Source: Blautia sp. An249
Lineage (GTDB): Bacteria > Bacillota > Clostridia > Lachnospirales > Lachnospiraceae
Direction of reading: 5' to 3'
Length of the DNA: 64,000 nt
NCBI RefSeq assembly: GCF_002159835.1
Contig: NZ_NFJL01000010.1
Location: 62,001-126,000, forward strand
Below the pieces are notes generated by a model. The model was not told the origin of the DNA. It worked only from the letters and a program-made list of their open reading frames with translations, and ran no database searches. Below are positions 16,844 to 23,810 of this stretch, one piece after another (the first letter of the stretch is position 1; each line of letters opens with the position of its first letter). The position numbers were made by a program, and so were the translations under genes.

Positions 16844-17282
16844 TGTTTCAACGGATGGAAAAGATGTAGTTGTGGAAATGTCGAAGGAGAAGGGGGAAAG
16901 GATTTTTAATAAGATTGTCGCCATGTTATTGCAACCAGATACTGAGGATAACAATCCGGAATCACATATAGCGCCAAAGCAAGAAAAAAAGGCAGAGAAA
17001 CCGGAAGAGGAATATAAAGGATTTATTTATATGAAATGCCCAAAGTGCGGTAAGGTTAAAGGATTTTGCACGAAAGGGATAAGAGAATACCGGTGCGGGT
17101 GTGGGCACATAACACCATTACATGATTTAAAACCGCTCTATGTGAATTGTCAATGTGGTCAAAAATTTAAGTACATGACAAATATGGATGAAGATATGTT
17201 CGATGTAAAATGCATAGAATGCGGGAATCCAGTCGCGGTGTTATGGAATTCGAAGAAAATGATATATCAGACGATTATGTAA
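16833..17282 (+). CDS. Protein with two zinc ribbons (149 aa)
   Basis: The ATG at 16833 has AAGGAGAAG upstream. After a helical N-terminus and a Glu/Lys-rich linker, two zinc ribbons follow: KCPKCGKVKGFCTKGIREYR with CGCG (about 67-90), and NCQCGQKFKY with CIECGNPVAV (about 106-140). The double-ribbon layout suggests nucleic-acid or protein binding. Similar proteins occur in Lachnospiraceae phage early regions; exact function unknown. Confidence 0.55.
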   Translation: MKISVSTDGKDVVVEMSKEKGERIFNKIVAMLLQPDTEDNNPESHIAPKQEKKAEKPEEEYKGFIYMKCPKCGKVKGFCTKGIREYRCGCGHITPLHDLKPLYVNCQCGQKFKYMTNMDEDMFDVKCIECGNPVAVLWNSKKMIYQTIM

Positions 17283-17307
17283 TGGATCGAATGAAAGGAG
17301 AGCGGAG

Positions 17308-17550
17308 ATGAAAGTAAAAGAAGCAAAAGAAAAAATAAACCATTTAAAACAGTTGTACGACAATGCTGTTAAAATTCAAAATTGTTGCCTGAATAATAAA
17401 ATATCGGAAGGCACTGTTGATGATTTGGAAGAAAAATCAGGCATAAATACATCTCTGAGAATATTCGCAACATGCGTGGGTACTTTAGCAGCAGGCGAAA
17501 TGAAGCGGATATCAAATATTATTGATAATGCAGACGTAAATATTGATTAG
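17308..17550 (+). CDS. Small helical protein (80 aa)
   Basis: The ATG follows AAAGGAGAGCGGAG. The protein is mainly alpha-helical (VKEAKEKINHLKQLYDNAVK) with no Cys cluster beyond one CC pair. It is more AT-rich than its neighbours. No family recognised. It lies in the small-gene cassette, in the same direction and with short gaps on both sides. Confidence 0.45.
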   Translation: MKVKEAKEKINHLKQLYDNAVKIQNCCLNNKISEGTVDDLEEKSGINTSLRIFATCVGTLAAGEMKRISNIIDNADVNID

Positions 17551-17560
17551 GAGAGCGGAG

Positions 17561-17935
17561 ATGGAGAGGTTAACGGTAATATATGGCGGAATGATGGTCC
17601 CTCGGAAAGCATGTACATTCGACAGAGAAGGAGGGGCGGACGATTGCAAAGAATGCACAGAAATATGCGAAGACGAAGGAGGAGTGTGCCGCACATGCAT
17701 TCTTCAGGAGTGCTTGACAAGACTGGGGGAGTACGAGGATACAGGACTTGAACCAGATGAGGTCATGGAACTGAAGGAGCGAGATACGGCGAAAGAGCCA
17801 ACAAAAGTCTCGGATTCTGAAGTGAGGTATACGGACGATTATATTTGTCCGAATTGCGGAAAACACTTTATTGGAACTGGAATAGCAGAGTTTTGCTATC
17901 ATTGTGGACAGCGATTGAAGTGGGAGGAGTTATGA
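17561..17935 (+). CDS. Cys-rich phage protein with C-terminal zinc ribbon (124 aa)
   Basis: The start ATG at 17561 is 10 bases after the previous stop, with GGAGAGCGGAG upstream. The N-terminal half contains six Cys (CTFD, CKECTEIC, CRTC). A LGEYEDTGLEPDEVMEL segment (about 56-72), a hallmark of many Lachnospiraceae phage proteins, follows. The end carries CPNCGKHF...CYHCGQRLKW, a complete zinc ribbon. Function unknown. Its stop overlaps the next start. Confidence 0.6.
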   Translation: MERLTVIYGGMMVPRKACTFDREGGADDCKECTEICEDEGGVCRTCILQECLTRLGEYEDTGLEPDEVMELKERDTAKEPTKVSDSEVRYTDDYICPNCGKHFIGTGIAEFCYHCGQRLKWEEL

Positions 17936-18117
17936 TGCTTACAGTAGGAGAATGGGTAGACAAAGTCCATGAGATCACAGACACACTTGAACATAAAGCT
18001 ACGGAAAGCTGCGACGAATATATCAGAAAAGCGCAGTCATATCGAGATGGATATATTCAGGCATGCGAAGATTTTGGGCGGGAAATGAGACGCGCGATAA
18101 GCAAAGAACAGGGATAA
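17932..18117 (+). CDS. Small helical protein (61 aa)
   Basis: Starts at the first of two tandem ATGs behind GGGAGGAG and overlaps the preceding stop (ATGA). It is an amphipathic helical protein (MMLTVGEWVDKVHEITDTLE), with IQACEDFGREMRRA near the end. No recognised family. Typical of co-translated phage cassette genes. Confidence 0.45.
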   Translation: MMLTVGEWVDKVHEITDTLEHKATESCDEYIRKAQSYRDGYIQACEDFGREMRRAISKEQG

Positions 18118-18126
18118 GGAGGGGCA

Positions 18127-18381
18127 ATGATGAGATTGATTGATGCGGATGAACTGATAAATGCAATAGAGAAGTCGAGAAACAATAATCCTCATAAAGA
18201 TCGCTGTGCTATGAGAAACCACGACACAGAACATGCGCATTTTGCGAAAATGGTATCGGATCAGCCGACGGCGTTTGACAAGGAAAAAGTGATTGAAGCG
18301 CTGAAAGAGGAAGGATGCATTATCGACAATGATGCGGGGAATAGAGCAGTTGAAATTATCGAGAAGGGCGGGTGTAAATGA
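18127..18381 (+). CDS. Small phage protein with N-terminal RLIDADELI motif (84 aa)
   Basis: It begins MMRLIDADELINAIEKSRNN, the opening of a very common Clostridia phage protein family, and has KVIEALKEEGCI near the C-terminus. AAGGAGGGG lies 6-14 bases before the ATG. The role is unknown to me; it is usually found in clusters of short early genes like this one. Confidence 0.55.
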   Translation: MMRLIDADELINAIEKSRNNNPHKDRCAMRNHDTEHAHFAKMVSDQPTAFDKEKVIEALKEEGCIIDNDAGNRAVEIIEKGGCK

Positions 18382-18382
18382 C

Positions 18383-18643
18383 ATGAAATATCCAGAGGAA
18401 ATGTATTTAAATAGCGGGTTTTATGATGGGGACATGGACGACAGTGTAGAAAATCATAAAGAAAAAATAGTGAAATGCAGAAAAGACCATAAGTGTTCAG
18501 CGTGTCAGAATACAATAAAGAAAGGCGATCAAGCATTATACGAAAGCGGATTTATGGACGGAGCACCGGTAAGCTGCTATACATGCCTGAAATGCATAGA
18601 AGACTGGTTAGAAGAAAGTGGACAAATAGAGTCGGAGGACTAG
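18383..18643 (+). CDS. Small Cys-rich, treble-clef-like protein (86 aa)
   Basis: I chose the ATG at 18383, one base after the preceding stop. After an acidic N-terminus, two CxxC pairs (CSAC near 38-41 and CLKC near 71-74) flank a strand-rich segment (IKKGDQALYESGFMDG, then VSCYTCLKC), as in small zinc-binding proteins that recognise a ligand or protein. No family named. It is part of the small-gene cassette. Confidence 0.5.
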   Translation: MKYPEEMYLNSGFYDGDMDDSVENHKEKIVKCRKDHKCSACQNTIKKGDQALYESGFMDGAPVSCYTCLKCIEDWLEESGQIESED

Positions 18644-18645
18644 AA

Positions 18646-18891
18646 ATGAAGTGCAAGATAAATAATGCAGTGCAGTTGATTCGGAGCCAGGGAGAACAGA
18701 TATTAAGAGGGGAGGAAGGAAAAAATGCCAGACAACATGGGAAAAAACGGGGAAGGATATCCGGATCCTACAGCCGGATCGGCATGGAGAAATATCCGAA
18801 AAGAAGAGAATCGGCGGGAGATGGAGAGAACAGCAGTGATCAGCAACCTTATTCCGATTATGAAACAGACTGCGGAGCTGGCAGGCTTTGA
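18646..18891 (+). CDS. Doubtful small open frame overlapping the next gene
   Basis: An ATG at 18646 with GGAGG six bases upstream opens a frame beginning MKCKINNAVQLIRSQGEQIL, a plausible amphipathic helix. From 18725 it runs in a different frame under a better-supported gene, and its C-terminal half is low-complexity, as expected of an out-of-frame shadow. Either only the first part was once coding or the frame is a real short gene with an overlapping tail. Confidence 0.2.
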   Translation: MKCKINNAVQLIRSQGEQILRGEEGKNARQHGKKRGRISGSYSRIGMEKYPKRRESAGDGENSSDQQPYSDYETDCGAGRL

Positions 18892-18946
18892 GGTTGTTGG
18901 CCGGATTGTCCTGAAGGACAAGCAAACAGGAAAAGAATACAGATAG
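18725..18946 (+). CDS. Small conserved phage protein (73 aa)
   Basis: It begins MPDNMGKNGEGYPDPTAGSA and ends VVGRIVLKDKQTGKEYR, a layout I recall from many Lachnospiraceae phages. The first part is disordered and rich in Gly/Asp/Pro; the middle is a helix (EMERTAVISNLIPIMKQTAE) and the end a beta-hairpin. GGGAGGAAGGAA precedes the ATG. Function unknown. Confidence 0.55.
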   Translation: MPDNMGKNGEGYPDPTAGSAWRNIRKEENRREMERTAVISNLIPIMKQTAELAGFEVVGRIVLKDKQTGKEYR

Positions 18947-18958
18947 GAGCGTGGTATT

Positions 18959-19345
18959 GTGAATGCAAGATATCCGAATTTGGAACTTCTTGAGTACAAA
19001 GCAAGAGTAGCATTATCTCAAGATGAGGAGTTTTTGAAGCTCTTCGAAGAGAAGAAAAGGAATAATAAGTATGCATATGCGGAAATAGATGCCGTAATGT
19101 TCCCTCAAATCTGGGGAAGTACATGCACCGGGTTTGATGTTACTGAAGATGGAAGTCCTGCGATAGGTGGCTGCTCGATGACAAAAGAATACACAACGGT
19201 GCTCCATGAACTTGGCACCGATACATACATCATATTCTTCGGCGAGAAGATATGCTATAAAGTGACCAATGCTAATGCAGAGTTCTATGAAGATCTTCAG
19301 GCAAGGAGAATGGCAAGCCTGAGCGAAGCAAAGAAACGGTATTAG
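18959..19345 (+). CDS. Hypothetical phage protein (128 aa)
   Basis: GTG start with AGGAGCG about 6 bases upstream. A mixed alpha/beta protein starting MNARYPNLELLEYKARVALS, with an internal strand-rich section (STCTGFDVTEDGSPAIGGCS, then TYIIFFGEKICYKV). No known motif. The low hydrophobicity and lack of a signal peptide suggest a cytoplasmic protein. Confidence 0.5.
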   Translation: MNARYPNLELLEYKARVALSQDEEFLKLFEEKKRNNKYAYAEIDAVMFPQIWGSTCTGFDVTEDGSPAIGGCSMTKEYTTVLHELGTDTYIIFFGEKICYKVTNANAEFYEDLQARRMASLSEAKKRY

Positions 19346-19359
19346 TGAAAGGGGCAAAG

Positions 19360-19563
19360 ATGTATACAGTATGTCAGAAATGCGGAAAGAAACTGACGGA
19401 TCCGGAGAGCATGCGAAGAGGATATGGACCGGAGTGCTGGTCGCAGATCAGCGGTATTTCCACGGCTGATTCCGGCGGGGTGGGAAACGAAGCAGATCTT
19501 CCAGGGCAAATGACCATATTTGATTTCCCTGATGCTATTCCAAGAGGTGAGCAGAATGAGTGA
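19360..19563 (+). CDS. Zinc-ribbon protein with SLF-like tail motif, DUF6011-like (67 aa)
   Basis: ATG at 19360 behind GAAAGGGG. The N-terminus MYTVCQKCGKKLTDPESMRR then GYGPECW reads like the DUF6011 zinc-binding domain, in which CxxC and a distal Cys bind zinc. The C-terminus QMTIFDFPDA resembles the short hydrophobic peptides that dock on sliding clamps. With a clamp gene in the same phage, clamp binding is possible but inferred. Confidence 0.5.
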   Translation: MYTVCQKCGKKLTDPESMRRGYGPECWSQISGISTADSGGVGNEADLPGQMTIFDFPDAIPRGEQNE

Positions 19564-19738
19564 AATTATTTTGTTCCCTACCTGCAAAGATTATTGCGGT
19601 AAATGCGAATACCATGGGGAGAAGGGAGAATGCACAAACGAGAAGTATATACAAAACATGTACATGGTGTGCTGCGTATGGCACAGATGCCCATACAGAA
19701 AGGAGAGAACGCATGAACAAAGAGCGGGAAGTAGATAA
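19556..19738 (+). CDS. Small Cys-rich protein (60 aa)
   Basis: ATG at 19556 with AAGAGGTGAG upstream, overlapping the previous gene by 8 bases. Eight Cys (CKDYCGKCEYHGEKGEC, then CCVWHRCPY) in 60 residues imply metal binding. The tail is basic. Overlap with both neighbours indicates co-translation. Function unknown. Confidence 0.5.
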   Translation: MSEIILFPTCKDYCGKCEYHGEKGECTNEKYIQNMYMVCCVWHRCPYRKERTHEQRAGSR

Positions 19739-19925
19739 AATTACGATACACTATGACGATGGCACCGAGAAAACTGTCGAAAAGGGAATTGTTTTAAATA
19801 TAAAAGAGGAAAACGGAGAAAGGGTTTGCGTATTTACTATGTGCCATATTCAGGGAAGAGAGCGCACGCTTGCCATTGAGGGATGTCTGCACCTTGGATT
19901 TATGCTTGTTAAAGAGGAGGAGTGA
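19713..19925 (+). CDS. Small strand-rich protein (70 aa)
   Basis: ATG at 19713 behind AAAGGAGAG, overlapping the previous gene by 26 bases. It begins MNKEREVDKITIHYDDGTEK and continues as alternating strands (GIVLNIKEENGERVCVFTMC), consistent with a single small beta-sheet domain. No recognised family. Member of the co-translated small-gene cassette. Confidence 0.45.
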   Translation: MNKEREVDKITIHYDDGTEKTVEKGIVLNIKEENGERVCVFTMCHIQGRERTLAIEGCLHLGFMLVKEEE

Positions 19926-19929
19926 TTCT

Positions 19930-20166
19930 GTGGAGGAGCATTGTGTGATATGTGGGGAAGTGATACCAGAGGGGCGTCAAGTGTGTCCGATCTGTAATCG
20001 GGAGTATGAGGGGGTGCCGGCGCTGTCGAGAACTGATAACGAAACATTGATCTGCCCGGAGTGCGGCACCGCCCAAGCGTTAGATGACGCATTAAGGGGA
20101 TCTGATATGCCGGAGGAAGAAAAGCAGGCATATAAAGAAGGGATCCTGAAGGCAATATATCGATAG
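19930..20166 (+). CDS. Double zinc-ribbon protein (78 aa)
   Basis: GTG at 19930 with GAGGAGGAG upstream. Two zinc ribbons: CVICGEVIPEGRQVCPIC (about 5-22) and CPECGTAQALDD (about 43-54). The second is a signature of a common phage protein in Clostridia (a CPECG-T-x-ALDDAL pattern). The C-terminal helix begins MPEEEKQAYKEGI. It sits immediately before the late-regulator gene. The role is unknown; nucleic-acid binding is likely from the ribbons. Confidence 0.55.
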   Translation: MEEHCVICGEVIPEGRQVCPICNREYEGVPALSRTDNETLICPECGTAQALDDALRGSDMPEEEKQAYKEGILKAIYR

Positions 20167-20181
20167 TCGGAGGTAAAAAAC

Positions 20182-20763
20182 ATGGATATGAAAGATCACG
20201 TTGAATTCGTTGCTCTCACAAAAGAAGAAGTAGAGCAAATGATCGCCAAGGCAGCTCTTGCGGGTGCATCTGTCGCGGCTGAAACACTTGAAAAGGCACA
20301 TCAAAAAGAGCAGAAAGAGCTGAAGGATCGCAGACTGCATAATACGAGACTGCTTCTCAGGAATTACAGAATGTTGAGAGAAAGCTGCTCCAAAGCAATT
20401 TATCAGAAAGAGCATTCTGAAAAATCTACAGAAGAAGTCATAGAAGATCTTATGAGCATGAGGGCAAGTGACGGGGTGATTGTGAATTCGATCAAGGAGT
20501 CTGCAGAGAGGACGGGGATTATCATATCTCATGTTGACCGAATGCTTGATGTCTTCCGGATGTATTGCGGAAAATGCGGAGAGAAGGAAAAACGCCAGTA
20601 TAAGGTTATAAAATCAATGTATATCACTAAAGAGGGATCTTCTGCGGCGGAATTGGCAAAGAAATTCGGCGTCAGCAAGGTAACCATATACGATGATATC
20701 AAGACAGCGGAGGAAAGACTTTCTGCTTTGTTTTTTGGAATTAACGGACTCCGTTTTTATTGA
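20182..20763 (+). CDS. Sigma-like late transcription regulator, ArpU/RinA type (193 aa)
   Basis: The protein is helical throughout, with a C-terminal sigma region-4-like helix-turn-helix (SAAELAKKFGVSKVTIYDDIKT at about 155-176) and the preceding YKVIKSMYI that often introduces it. It is the last gene before the packaging and structural region, as RinA/ArpU-type regulators are in other Firmicute phages, where they activate the late operon. The promoter beginning 45 bases after its stop is the obvious target (inferred). AGGAGGTAAAAA-type spacing precedes the ATG. Confidence 0.7.
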   Translation: MDMKDHVEFVALTKEEVEQMIAKAALAGASVAAETLEKAHQKEQKELKDRRLHNTRLLLRNYRMLRESCSKAIYQKEHSEKSTEEVIEDLMSMRASDGVIVNSIKESAERTGIIISHVDRMLDVFRMYCGKCGEKEKRQYKVIKSMYITKEGSSAAELAKKFGVSKVTIYDDIKTAEERLSALFFGINGLRFY

Positions 20764-20807
20764 TTTTAAAGGCTTGAGGGATATTAACGGAAATCGTTAA
20801 CTTAAAC

Positions 20808-20836
20808 TTGACTTAATAACGGAAAATGAGTATGAT
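20808..20836 (+). promoter_or_regulatory. Strong vegetative-type promoter, likely late-operon start
   Basis: TTGACT (20808-20813) and TATGAT (20831-20836) are separated by exactly 17 bases, close to the sigma-A consensus. Upstream lie an inverted repeat TTAACG-N5-CGTTAA (20784-20800) and an A/T-rich tract. Transcription would start near 20843, just after the late-regulator gene and about 125 bases before the symporter ATG. Confidence 0.7.
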
Positions 20837-20858
20837 AAGGGAGTAAAATCTTATCATA
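20831..20858 (+). promoter_or_regulatory. Palindromic operator overlapping the -10 and start
   Basis: Perfect 9-base arms TATGATAAG-N10-CTTATCATA. The left arm includes the -10 hexamer and the right arm lies in the initial transcript. The position suggests repressor or activator binding, or an RNA hairpin at the start of the transcript. The binding protein is unknown. Confidence 0.45.
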
Positions 20859-20862
20859 AGCC

Positions 20863-20893
20863 AAGAGCCACCGGGTGTCCGGTGGCTCTTTCA
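20863..20893 (+). terminator. Rho-independent terminator or attenuator right after the promoter
   Basis: Perfect 12-base-pair stem AAGAGCCACCGG / CCGGTGGCTCTT with a 4-base GTGT loop, then TTC. It lies about 20 bases after the predicted start site of the upstream promoter and about 75 bases before the symporter start. Readthrough would be needed for late expression, in the manner of antiterminated phage late promoters. Confidence 0.65.
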
Positions 20894-20967
20894 GTATAGT
20901 CTGGGGAGGAGGAAGAGAAAAAGAAAGATACAGGATGCTCCTTTAATACATAAAAGGAGAATTTGGA

Positions 20968-22356
20968 ATGAAAGGGTTAGTAATTCTGGCGGTTTACGCA
21001 GCGATCATGATCACTGCCACGCTGATATTTACTAAAAAAGAAAAGAATGTAGAGCGGTTCTGCGTTGGGAATCGAAAGGAAAATTGGATAATGTCTGCTT
21101 TGAGCATAGCAGCTACATGGATCTGGGCGCCGGCACTATTTGTATCGACAGAGAAAGCGTATACAAATGGGTTTGTCGGTCTTTTTTGGTTCTTGGTGCC
21201 AAATGTGTTATGTCTGATCATTTTCATACCATTCGCAAAGCGGATACGGAAGGAAATGCCGGAGGGCATCACACTATCCGGATATATGAGGGATAAGTAT
21301 CATTCTGAAGGCGTTAAGCGGGTGTATCTCTTTCAGCTTATGGGGCTTTCGGTATTATCGACCGGGGTTCAGCTTCTGGCCGGCAGCCAGGTGTTGAGCA
21401 CTGCGACCGGAATATCATTTGAGCTTGTCACTGTTCTGTTGGCGGTCATCGCTTTATCGTATTCTTTGTTTTCGGGGATAAAAGCGTCCATGTTGACAGA
21501 TGCAATACAGATGATCTTTATGCTGGCGGCAAGCGCAGCATTCTTGATCATGACGATAAAGTCCGGCGGAACTTCTGGAATACTGGAAGGAATACATGGA
21601 ATATCCGGGAATTACACGTCATTTTGGTCGAAAGACGGGATAGAGGTGTTTCTTGCTTTCGGATTGCCAACGACAATCGGATTGCTTTCCGGGCCATTTG
21701 GAGATCAATCGTTCTGGCAGAGAGCGTTCGCAGTGAAGAGCAATCGGATCGGCCATGCCTTTTTGGTTGGGGCGATATTGTTTGGGATGGTTCCTTTTTC
21801 AATGGGGATCCTCGGGTTTGCCGGAGCTGGGATTGGATATCAGGCGAAAGATCTTGGAGTTATCAATTTTGAACTGATTCGTGAGATGTTCCCTGCGTGG
21901 GTGGTGCTTCCGTTCCTGTTCATGATCATATCGGGGCTTTTATCAACGGTAGACAGCAATTTATGCGCTGCTTCATCTCTTGTAACGGACATGTGCGGAG
22001 GGAAGGAACTCAAAAAGACGAAGACGGCCATGGTCGTCCTGCTTTTGGCGGGGATCCTGATTGCCAATATACCGGGGATGACGGTCACGCACCTGTTTCT
22101 CTTTTACGGGACACTGAGGGCATCGACGCTGTTGCCGACTGTTATGACGCTGAAGGGAGTGAGGTTTACTCCGAGAGGAATACAGTATGGAGTCGTCTCT
22201 GCTTTGGCCGTAGGGCTTCCTATTTTTGCCTACGGGACGGTTTTGAACAGTGGACCATATAAAACCCTCGGCAGCCTTACAACAGTGCTGTTAAGTGGAA
22301 TTGTGGGGGTGATAGTTACAAAAGCGGAGGTGCGGCATGGAAAGAGTGCTCGGTAA
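20968..22356 (+). CDS. Sodium:solute symporter (SSS) family transporter in a phage operon (462 aa)
   Basis: Multi-spanning membrane protein with about 12 predicted helices and no signal peptide. Typical SSS features are visible: a first helix with conserved small residues, WIMSALSIAATWIWAPALFV, FAKRIRKEMPEGITLSGYM, and the TALLxVIALSYSLFSGIKA-like central region followed by the Gly-Ser-rich helices near 340-350 (FMIISGLLSTVDSNL). Substrate unknown. A full-length transporter is odd in a phage. It overlaps the first PAPS-reductase-fold gene by 20 bases, so the genes are translationally coupled and probably share a pathway. AAAGGAG lies 9 bases before the ATG. Confidence 0.8.
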   Translation: MKGLVILAVYAAIMITATLIFTKKEKNVERFCVGNRKENWIMSALSIAATWIWAPALFVSTEKAYTNGFVGLFWFLVPNVLCLIIFIPFAKRIRKEMPEGITLSGYMRDKYHSEGVKRVYLFQLMGLSVLSTGVQLLAGSQVLSTATGISFELVTVLLAVIALSYSLFSGIKASMLTDAIQMIFMLAASAAFLIMTIKSGGTSGILEGIHGISGNYTSFWSKDGIEVFLAFGLPTTIGLLSGPFGDQSFWQRAFAVKSNRIGHAFLVGAILFGMVPFSMGILGFAGAGIGYQAKDLGVINFELIREMFPAWVVLPFLFMIISGLLSTVDSNLCAASSLVTDMCGGKELKKTKTAMVVLLLAGILIANIPGMTVTHLFLFYGTLRASTLLPTVMTLKGVRFTPRGIQYGVVSALAVGLPIFAYGTVLNSGPYKTLGSLTTVLLSGIVGVIVTKAEVRHGKSAR

Positions 22357-23119
22357 AAAACAGTCAATACGGAATGAGGACTGGCTGAAAGCCGTGAAAC
22401 GTATTGAAGAGTTGGTTTCAAGAGAGGAACTGGATGAAAAGGTCCGCTCGACCATTGATGAGATCCGGCATACGACCGGCGGGAAAAAAGCAGCATACGC
22501 ATGGTCCGCCGGGAAAGACAGCCTTGTGCTCGGAAAAATATGCCGCAGAGCGGGAATTGTGGATTGCATGATGGGGATCTGCAACTTGGAATACCCGGCA
22601 TTTATGAAATGGGTGGATAAGCACAAACCAAAAGAACTGGAGATAATAAACACAGGACAGGATTTGGAATGGCTATCCAAACACCCTTCTATGCTTTTTC
22701 CGCAGGACAGCGCAACCGCAGCGAAATGGTTCTCCATTGTGCAGCATAGGGCGCAGGCGAAGTATTACAAAGAGAATAACCTGGACGTGATACTTCTTGG
22801 GCGCCGGCGCGCAGACGGGAATTACTGCGGAAAAGGCTCCAATATATACAGTAACGGGAACGGCGTTACCAGATACAGCCCTTTGGCTTCGTGGAGCCAC
22901 GAAGAAATACTTGCCTTTATCCATTATCATAAAGTCAGCATGCCGCCGATATATCGGTGGAAGAATGGCTATTTATGCGGGACCCACCCGTGGCCGGCCA
23001 GACAATGGACCGGATCAGAGGAAAATGGATGGCGAGAAGTATATGAAATTGATCAAAGCATTGTTTGTGATGCGGCGAAGTGGATTGACGGCGCCGCAAA
23101 ATTCCTTAATTCGCTATAA
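22337..23119 (+). CDS. PAPS-reductase-fold ATP-pyrophosphatase-type protein (260 aa)
   Basis: ATG inside the symporter's last 20 bases with GCGGAGG upstream. The nucleotide-binding SAGKDS (57-62) is the PP-loop of the adenine nucleotide alpha-hydrolase/PAPS reductase superfamily. The later GRRRADGNYCGKGSN and SPLASWSHEEILAFIHYHKV match the conserved end of that fold. The catalytic ECGLH-type C-terminal motif of true sulfate-assimilating PAPS reductases is absent, so it likely adenylates or thiolates another substrate. It acts with the second homologue and the ParB proteins (inferred from gene order). Confidence 0.75.
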   Translation: MERVLGKKQSIRNEDWLKAVKRIEELVSREELDEKVRSTIDEIRHTTGGKKAAYAWSAGKDSLVLGKICRRAGIVDCMMGICNLEYPAFMKWVDKHKPKELEIINTGQDLEWLSKHPSMLFPQDSATAAKWFSIVQHRAQAKYYKENNLDVILLGRRRADGNYCGKGSNIYSNGNGVTRYSPLASWSHEEILAFIHYHKVSMPPIYRWKNGYLCGTHPWPARQWTGSEENGWREVYEIDQSIVCDAAKWIDGAAKFLNSL

Positions 23120-23143
23120 AGCTATTTGCAGATAGCCATAATG

Positions 23144-23167
23144 CTCCTTCAAATACAGCATTTGGAG
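23144..23167 (+). promoter_or_regulatory. Small hairpin that can sequester the ribosome binding site
   Basis: CTCC-TTC-AAAT pairs with ATTT-GGAG (4+4 base pairs with a 3-base bulge, loop ACAGC). The right arm covers the GGAGG used by the ParB gene starting at 23175. A separate small hairpin GCTAT-TTGCAG-ATAGC (23121-23136) lies just upstream. This could tune translation; energy is low, so support is weak. Confidence 0.25.
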
Positions 23168-23174
23168 GAAAAGT

Positions 23175-23810
23175 ATGAAGCAATTAACCATGAAACTGAA
23201 AGATCTGGTCCGGCCGGAGCGTAACATCAGAATCCACACGGAAAAGCAACTGGCGGAATTTGAACGCAGTGTTCGCATGTTTGGACAGATCAGACCGATC
23301 GTCGTAGATGAGAACAATATCATTCTGGCGGGGAATGGATTATATGAGACGCTTCTGCGAATGAACAGAGAAGAGGCGTTGGTCTATAAGTACGAAGATC
23401 TTACAGAAGCGCAGAAGAAAAAGCTGATGATCGCCGACAATAAGATCTTCTCCCTTGGTATCGAAAACCTTGATACGTTAAATGAGTTCCTGGAAGAATT
23501 GGAAGGAGATCTGGATATCCCGGGATTCGACGAGGATATTTTAAGGCAAATGGTCGCCGATGCGGATGAAATCACGGAAAAGATTTCGGAGTACGGAACC
23601 CTTGACGAAGAAGAAGTCCGCAAGATAAAAGAGGCGAACGAAAAGAGGGAACAGGCAGAAGCCACAGATAATGGAGCGGATCAGGAAACAGATCTTCCAT
23701 TGCAGGCACCAGAGCGTCAAAGCGGGAGCGATGCGGGCGTCGGGCAGGAACCGGCGGAGACTGGGAGGTTTGTAATTTGTCCGAAGTGTGGTGAGCGCAT
23801 ATGGCTGTAA
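23175..23810 (+). CDS. ParB N-terminal-domain protein with C-terminal zinc ribbon (211 aa)
   Basis: Residues 5-95 match a ParB/Srx-type nuclease-fold domain: VRPERNIRIHTEKQLAEFER, RPIVVDENNIILAGNGLYET and LTEAQKKKLMIADNKI. An acidic linker follows, and the C-terminus is a short CPKCGERIWL, half of a zinc ribbon. ParB-domain proteins paired with PAPS-reductase-fold enzymes occur in phages and plasmids and have been linked to DNA modification. The exact role is not established. It overlaps the next gene by 10 bases. Confidence 0.75.
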   Translation: MKQLTMKLKDLVRPERNIRIHTEKQLAEFERSVRMFGQIRPIVVDENNIILAGNGLYETLLRMNREEALVYKYEDLTEAQKKKLMIADNKIFSLGIENLDTLNEFLEELEGDLDIPGFDEDILRQMVADADEITEKISEYGTLDEEEVRKIKEANEKREQAEATDNGADQETDLPLQAPERQSGSDAGVGQEPAETGRFVICPKCGERIWL

